The notes under the pieces were generated by a model, which did no database searches, had not been told where the DNA came from, and was given only the letters and a program-made list of their open reading frames with translations. Positions 17,134 to 22,209 of a stretch of 22,209 nucleotides of DNA are shown here, in pieces. A program made the position numbers and the translations under genes. Source of the stretch: Saprolegnia diclina VS20. Taxonomy: Eukaryota > Oomycota > Saprolegniomycetes > Saprolegniales > Saprolegniaceae. The DNA lies in assembly GCF_000281045.1 (NCBI RefSeq), contig NW_008246158.1, positions 53,753 to 75,961 on the forward strand, read 5' to 3'. The first letter of the stretch is position 1; the number at the start of each line of letters is the position of its first letter.

Positions 17134-19653
17134 TTAATAGCTGCTCTTGACGAGGAGCGGGTAGACGCGGATCGTATGGAAGATGATAATGAGCGTCACG
17201 ACGGCCATCGGGATGAACGTGTCGTTGAGGAGGTGGTCCATGCCATGGAGACCGGCGAGACTCACGGCGCCGTCGCCGAGCGCACGCCCGAGCGTCCCGG
17301 CCTCGGTCGCGAGGAGACCGGCGTTGAACGTCCCGCGCGCAAACGACTTGGGAATCGTCTTGGAGAGAAGGCTCATGTTGACGCCTTCGAGCACGTTCGT
17401 GAAGACGTAGATCATGATCGCGCCAAAGATGTACTGGTACACCGTGTACGTCGCGGCCCAGACGATGATGCCAATGATACCGACGAGCATGAGGATCTCC
17501 GAGTACAAGATGAGCTCGCCGTCGAGGTACCGGTAGCTGAGCCAGCCGACGAGGAGGTTGGACGGGAACATGAGGAGGCCGAGGAACGCGAGGAAGATAC
17601 CGGCCGAGGTGGAGCCCCAATGGAAGTACCAGTCGACGATGCCCGTCGCGGACGTGATGAGAATCTCGAGCACGAGCTTGAGGACGACGTAGATGCACAG
17701 CGTCGTGACCACCGGTACGTTCTTCCAGAGCGACCCGAGCGACGGGCCGGCGCTCAGTGACGCGCGCGTCGTCAGCGGCGTAAACTCCGAGGCCGAATTC
17801 GTGCGCCCCGACTCGAGGGCCACCATCGAGCGCGTGCGTTCGGCCATGATCTTGTCGCGCGCCGAGCGATCCGGCTCGATGAAGAGGAAGAGGACACCAA
17901 AGAAATAGATGGTCCAGACCGCTACACCAACACCGTAAGTCTCTGGATAGTCGCATCAATGCAAGGACGTACCGCACATGAGCCAGCCGGGCGACGTTAC
18001 GATGGTCACGAGCGCGCCAAAGATCTTCATGTCCGGGAGGTAGTCGAGGGCGGCGGCGGTGGCCGGGCCGGCCGACATGCCCAGCGCCGAGTATGTGACA
18101 AACAAAGCCGACCCGATCGTGCGTTCTTCGCGCGAGTAGTTGTCGGCAATGTATCTAATGTAATCACGATAGTATCCAGGATATATCCAAAGATGCGTGG
18201 ATACCGTCGATTGATGGAGCGGGCGCCACCGAGACCGTTGAGAACACGACCGAGAAGCACCATCGTAAAGCTGTTGTAGGTCAACGCGAGCGCGTAGAGA
18301 AGGTTGCCGACGATGAGGCAGCCGGTCGAGAAGAGCAAGGGCGACTTGAACGACTTGTTGGCCCACCACGAGTAGACGACCGCTGACAACATCGACGAGA
18401 CGGGCGTCATACCGACAACGATACCGCTGAGCGCGGCCGAGCCGCCGAGGAGCTCGGCGTAGTCGCCGGCCGTGGGCGCGACGATGTAGTAGTTGGTCAT
18501 ATACAGAAACGTGCTCATCATGTTGAGCCAGCGCGAGATTTCGGACGGCTTCTGCGCCTTGAAGGCCGAATACACGACCTCTTCTTCGTCCTCCGAGAGG
18601 TCCGAGTCGAAGATGAGCGACTGTGCGGCGATCGCCTTGGCGTACCGCGTCGACTGGTGCAGCCTACGGACGATGAGACACACTGTGGTAGGCTGAGCGG
18701 GTTGTCATACCGCTGGCGGGCGACCGAGATCTTGTTGAGAATCGGTTCGGTCTCACTGATCGAGCGCTCCATCTTGACGATGGTCGTCGACGACGACTTG
18801 TACGAGGGCGTCGGCGCGCCGAGCGGCGACGGAAGCAAGCCGAGTTCGGCCTGGAGCGACTGCAGGTCCTTGAGCGCAACACGGATCGTCGCAATGATGG
18901 CCGAGATACCTACAAGTAGATTCCATGTCAGCTCATGCAACCACAGCTTGAAGAGGAGGGCGTAGTACCTTCGTCGTGGTAGAGCTGCTGGAGGTGCGAG
19001 ACGTTGGCGTCGACGCGTGTGCTAATGTAGTTGTCCGTGATCTTGTGCGCCTTGTTGTTCTTGTCGTGTTTCTTGAGGATCTTGCGGAGACCCGTCGCGT
19101 TGAGTTCGACGTAGTGCAGCAGATGCACGAGCTCCTCGCCAATCTTGCGGTACCCGTCGGCGAGGGTCGTGATGGTCTGCGCCTCGGACGCATACTGGAG
19201 CGACTGCTGCGCTTGGCGGTACGTCGCAAGCCGCTGTGCAAACTCGCCTTGCTTGGCCAGGAAGAAGAGCACGATCTTCTCGATTTCCGCGTCGAGCTTC
19301 TTCTCAAACTCTTGCTGGAGCTCCTTGCGCGTCTCGGCCTCGCCAAACTCGGCGATCTTGGCCTGCGACTTGGGCGAGAAGAGCGGGTCGTTCGGGTCCT
19401 TGGAGCGGAGCGTGAGCTTCTTCAGGCTCTTCTTGAGCTGACGGTACTCGAGGTATTGCCTACATGCTGCATGAGCTACCTATCCTTCGCCTCGGCCAGC
19501 AGCAGCGCATGCGATGGGCTCCATAGCGACGCTCTTCCCGCGCCACGGAAGGCGCCATCGTCATGCGTCGCTGCCATGGTCCATGCAGTAGACAACGTAC
19601 CCTTCCCACTCGGGGTTGACGTTGAGCAGCAGCTTCTTCCCAAACTTGACCAT
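17134..19653 (-). CDS. SPX-domain MFS phosphate transporter (PHT5/VPT-like)
   Basis: Model: complement(join(17134..17921, 17973..18154, 18205..18663, 18711..18909, 18969..19459, 19601..19653)), 723 residues, matching the ~700 of plant vacuolar SPX-MFS transporters. The SPX domain (1 to ~175) begins MVKFGKKLL and PEWEGQYLEYRQLKK, and has the central LRKILKKHDKNNK (Lys147, Lys148, Lys151), the basic patch that binds inositol (pyro)phosphates in other SPX proteins. After a linker come about a dozen hydrophobic segments with MFS features: GRVLNGLGGARSINRRYIAD, GSALFVTYSALGMSAGP, WYFHWGSTSAGIFLAF and NVLEGVNMSLLSK. The likely role is phosphate movement across the vacuolar or another internal membrane, gated by phosphate status. 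The membrane itself is inferred. Introns are 47-59 bp, except the first (19460-19600, 141 bp), which separates MVKFGKK...PEWEG from QYLEY and is the longest in the window. Confidence 0.93.
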
Positions 19654-21008
19654 CGCCGCTTGCTTCCCGTGGACAAGAATCGAAAATGAACCTCGGAGCA
19701 TCGGGGGCGCATCCGGATAATGTCCGGATACGCAGCTTGGGTTTGTCCCGTATGTCCCACTCCACGGAAATAGCGTGCGACGCAGCCTCGCACCGCACTG
19801 TCCACGAGGGCAGGTGCGACGAGAGCCGTGCAGGTGCGTGGTGCTTGGTGTCGTCGCAGGCTACCGCTGCCTCGTCCTCTAAACAGTGGCGATGATCGCG
19901 TGAATTCGGCTCGACAGTGATAGCGACGGTTGTCCTGCAGTTGAAGAAACCGGTGGGAGCACCCTTGTCTCTGCAGCTTGCGTTCGACGTGTACTGTTAC
20001 GCTCCTTGGGTGGCGCACGCAACGGCCATCGCACTGCATGTATATGACCTCGATCGCTCGCTCGACGCCGTTCTATTGACCCGCGACGTGGACGAAGCGG
20101 CGCACACTAAATGTGGATGTGGATATGAGGTGGGATATACTGGGACAAACCGACCCAAGTGGGTATACTGGGGCGCCATACAAACGTGGTCGACGCCCTC
20201 CCGCGACAAGCCAGGCGCGCGACCGGCTGGCGCGATGCCAAGTGCTTTCTCTAGCCAAATGGAATCTCACTGCATTACATAGCGGCCATTGCCGTGCGAA
20301 CGTCACCCCTCGTTCGACTCGTCAGTCCTCCTGCAAAAGACCAGCTAATCGCCGGTTCCCACCGCCAATGACATCGCGTACACAGCTTATAGCTAAGGAT
20401 GATTGGATGTAAATGGCAAGCAACTGATCGCAAAGTCGAGTGCTCGGAGCTGGCGCAAGGGCCAGGACGATGATGGGCTACTCTTCGCGCGGGTTCTTTG
20501 TAGAGTCCACGCTGTGTCGACACCGCGCGTTGGGGTCCGTGAGCTGGGTCCGTGGAGCCCGGGGACGCGGACGCTGGGCCACATGTAGCTGCACAACGGG
20601 TCTACACCTGGTTGATACGCGAGTTTGCACTTGTCCAAAGTGCAATATGGTCAAATTCAACTAAATGGCTCGAAATATTCACGCTGCAAGGGACAAGAGA
20701 ACGGTCCACGGCGAGCTCCTCAGGCGTAAGGACAAGCAAATATTCGATGTGGACCCGTCGGTACTCCATCAACAAGCGAATCGACGTTGAGGAAAGGGTG
20801 GAGTGTCGTTGCGGCGGCACATCGCCACGCAGCTGCCTTCGTCGCCCGTGGCACATTCCTGTGGTCTACACGCACTAGCAGCGAGGATGGCTACTTGTGC
20901 CACGATCCCTGCGCAGTCTCTTCTTGTGACTGCACTCAGAACTTATTCGACAGAACTCACTCTTCATGACAGATCTTACGGCAAAATTTTGGATGTGAAG
21001 GTTGCTTA
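19654..21008. other. 1.35-kb stretch without a supported gene
   Basis: It lies upstream of the SPX-MFS start and downstream of the PP2C-like stop. The open frames here are short, on both strands and unrecognisable, with no splice pattern that extends them into a family. Visible sequence: the SPX-MFS initiator-like motif (19675-19690), two TCCGGA palindromes within 19711-19729, and a short direct repeat TGGG(A)TATACTGGG at 20131-20144 and 20160-20172. A decayed gene or a long regulatory region is possible. Confidence 0.45.
19675..19690 (-). promoter_or_regulatory. Initiator + FPR-like core promoter of the SPX-MFS gene
   Basis: On the minus strand TTCATTTTCGATTCTT closely parallels the SRP72 element (TTCATTTTACCGATTT). 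It lies 22 bases upstream of the ATG at 19653. Confidence 0.5.
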
Positions 21009-22157
21009 CTACTGCGCCGCGGGGGCTGGAACGGTGAGCGCGATGCAAGCGACGTCGTTTGGCAGGCGGGGCGTTGTCGCCAGCGCGTGGATTTGCGATA
21101 AATCAATCGGGGCAAACGGTGCGACGTAGTGGGCGCGCCCGAGGAGCGGACGGACCGACGCTGCCTCGTCGCGCTGCGTGAGCTGCGCGTACATGGCCGC
21201 GGCTCGCGTGGCCAACGGTGACGTGTGGGGCATGAGCGACATGGTGCGCTGCGTGCACCGGTGTACGAGCTCGCGTGGCGACGCGGCGGCAATTTCGTCT
21301 GCGAACAAAGTGTCTGCGATGCTCGCAGACAACAGCAGTGCGTTGTCGTGAGGCGCGAGCTGGAACACCTCGGTGCGTCCCATCAACGGACCGGCGTCGG
21401 GCGCGGCACGCACGCGCGCAGGGCTACGAAGCAAGTTGGCCTCCAATAAGTCCAATCAGTTTCTAGTTGTCAAGTGCCGTACGTGTGGAAGCCATGGAGG
21501 ACCGACGACGACTCAAAGACAATGGCGTGATCCCGGACGACGAGCACCTTGGCGCGGCCGAGCGTGTAGACGTAGAGCTTGTGCGTCTCGGGATGCGCGA
21601 ACGCCACGCTCAGCGAGGCTTCCGCCGTCGCATCCTGCCCGCGGAACGCTGTTCGAGCTAGATCGACATTGAGAAAGAGGTACTCACGAACGCCTCATGC
21701 GCGCACCTGTCGTGATCGCGACGCCGACAACATTCGTGACAGTCGCCTCGTCGATGACAAGGGCGCTTGAGGCAAGCGCACCGCAGGCACTTTCGAGCGC
21801 TTGAACGAGAACCCGGGCAAACCTGCGCTTCAACCATGAGCGTGCTTGTATCCAGTAGATAGAAGCCACGCACGCAAGGGAGCTGCGTGACACCCCCCGC
21901 GATAGAATGCCATACGTGGCACCGTGCGCGAGAACCACCGAGTGGTCTTGGGCGTTGTAGTGGCACGCGACGTCAAAGGCTCGGGCGCTTGGAAGATAGC
22001 AGGACCGTGCGCGCTGGACACGGGTGGTGTCTCGGGCTTCGTACAGCGCGCTCGTCGACTTGCCACGGCCTCGCTGCTGCATCGCTGCCGTGGTCTTGCG
22101 CCGCGAAGACGGCGCCGCCAAGCAAGGTACCATCGACAGGTCGTTCGCAAAGGTCAT
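21009..22157 (-). CDS. PP2C (PPTC7/PTC7-type) family protein, probable pseudophosphatase
   Basis: Model: complement(join(21009..21423, 21483..21657, 21707..22157)), 346 residues, introns of 59 and 49 bp. The PTC7-type architecture can be followed in order: RSCYLPSARAFDVACHYN (family: SCYLPHP...GGEDA), SVVLAHGATYGI (VIGVADGVGGW), FARVLVQALESAC, DATAEASLSVAF (GSSTA), LYVYTLGRAKVLVVRD (LGDSGFLVVR), GFHTPARV (FNTPFQL), NALLLSASIADTLFADEI (D-ILTATDGLFDN) and TPRLPNDVACIAL (KPDDITV). Active members dephosphorylate mitochondrial proteins with Mn2+/Mg2+. Here the metal-binding Asp residues are replaced at ADG (AHG), GDS (GRA), ATDG (SASIA) and the first D of DD (ND), so catalysis looks unlikely. Met at 22157 is the likely start, 52 bp from the window edge, but an upstream exon cannot be excluded. 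The first exon could hide a further intron near 21827-21893. Confidence 0.72.
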
Positions 22158-22209
22158 TTCCGAGAATGGCTCGGGTGGCGCAGCGATTTTCAGAAGGGTT
22201 CGAACGCAA

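Noticed and set aside
19917-20282. 121-codon plus-strand frame in the 1.35-kb spacer
   Set aside because: It starts at GTG, has no domain, and the region shows no splice pattern or codon bias of a real gene.
21827-21893. Possible extra intron in the first exon of the PP2C-like gene
   Set aside because: Removing it would tighten the alignment to the family, but the in-phase acceptor (AAG) is weak and the frame is open without splicing. It is left unspliced and flagged as uncertain.

Overview
The window looks like gene-dense, GC-rich nuclear DNA from an oomycete, probably a saprolegnialean-type species. The genus is not determinable from the sequence alone. The reasons are eukaryote-only genes (SRP72, RPN13, RFC3, TPX2, SPX-MFS), 27 short spliceosomal GT-AG introns (24 of them 39-59 bp), gene spacing down to 14 bp, and CATTY/FPR-type initiator motifs just upstream of most start codons, as described for oomycete promoters. 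Exon joins below are my own models. Each was checked for canonical GT/AG ends, phase continuity, total length divisible by three and continuity of the protein family across the junction.

Layout, left to right: the 3' end of a membrane protein gene (+, 2-229); a roughly 1 kb gene-free stretch; a Rac-type Rho GTPase (+, 1269-1856); a PMCA-type Ca2+ pump (+, 2311-5526, 2 introns); SRP72 (+, 5808-8245, 11 introns); mitochondrial ribosomal protein bL19m (-, 8407-8853); a CCAAT-rich divergent promoter region; a tiny single-pass membrane protein (+, 9725-9979, 1 intron); the proteasome ubiquitin receptor RPN13/ADRM1 (-, 10045-11702, 8 introns); a minimal protein-kinase-fold protein (-, 12080-13056, 2 introns); clamp-loader subunit RFC3 (+, 13244-14430, 3 introns); a TPX2-like spindle factor (-, 14445-16487, intronless); an SPX-MFS phosphate transporter (-, 17134-19653, 5 introns); about 1.35 kb without a supported gene; and a PP2C/PPTC7-like protein that seems to have lost its catalytic aspartates (-, 21009-22157, 2 introns).

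These are housekeeping and signalling genes placed side by side, not an operon or one pathway: protein targeting and quality control (SRP72, RPN13), cell division and replication (TPX2, RFC3), ion and phosphate transport (PMCA, SPX-MFS), actin/polarity signalling (Rac) and mitochondrial translation (bL19m). I see no mobile element, CRISPR array, rRNA, tRNA or defence island. The points most worth a second look are a ubiquitin-interacting motif inside RPN13, the apparent PP2C pseudophosphatase, a TPX2 with its Aurora-binding-like motif placed far from the N-terminus and a three-fold internal repeat, and a eukaryotic copy of a kinase family best known from prokaryotes.
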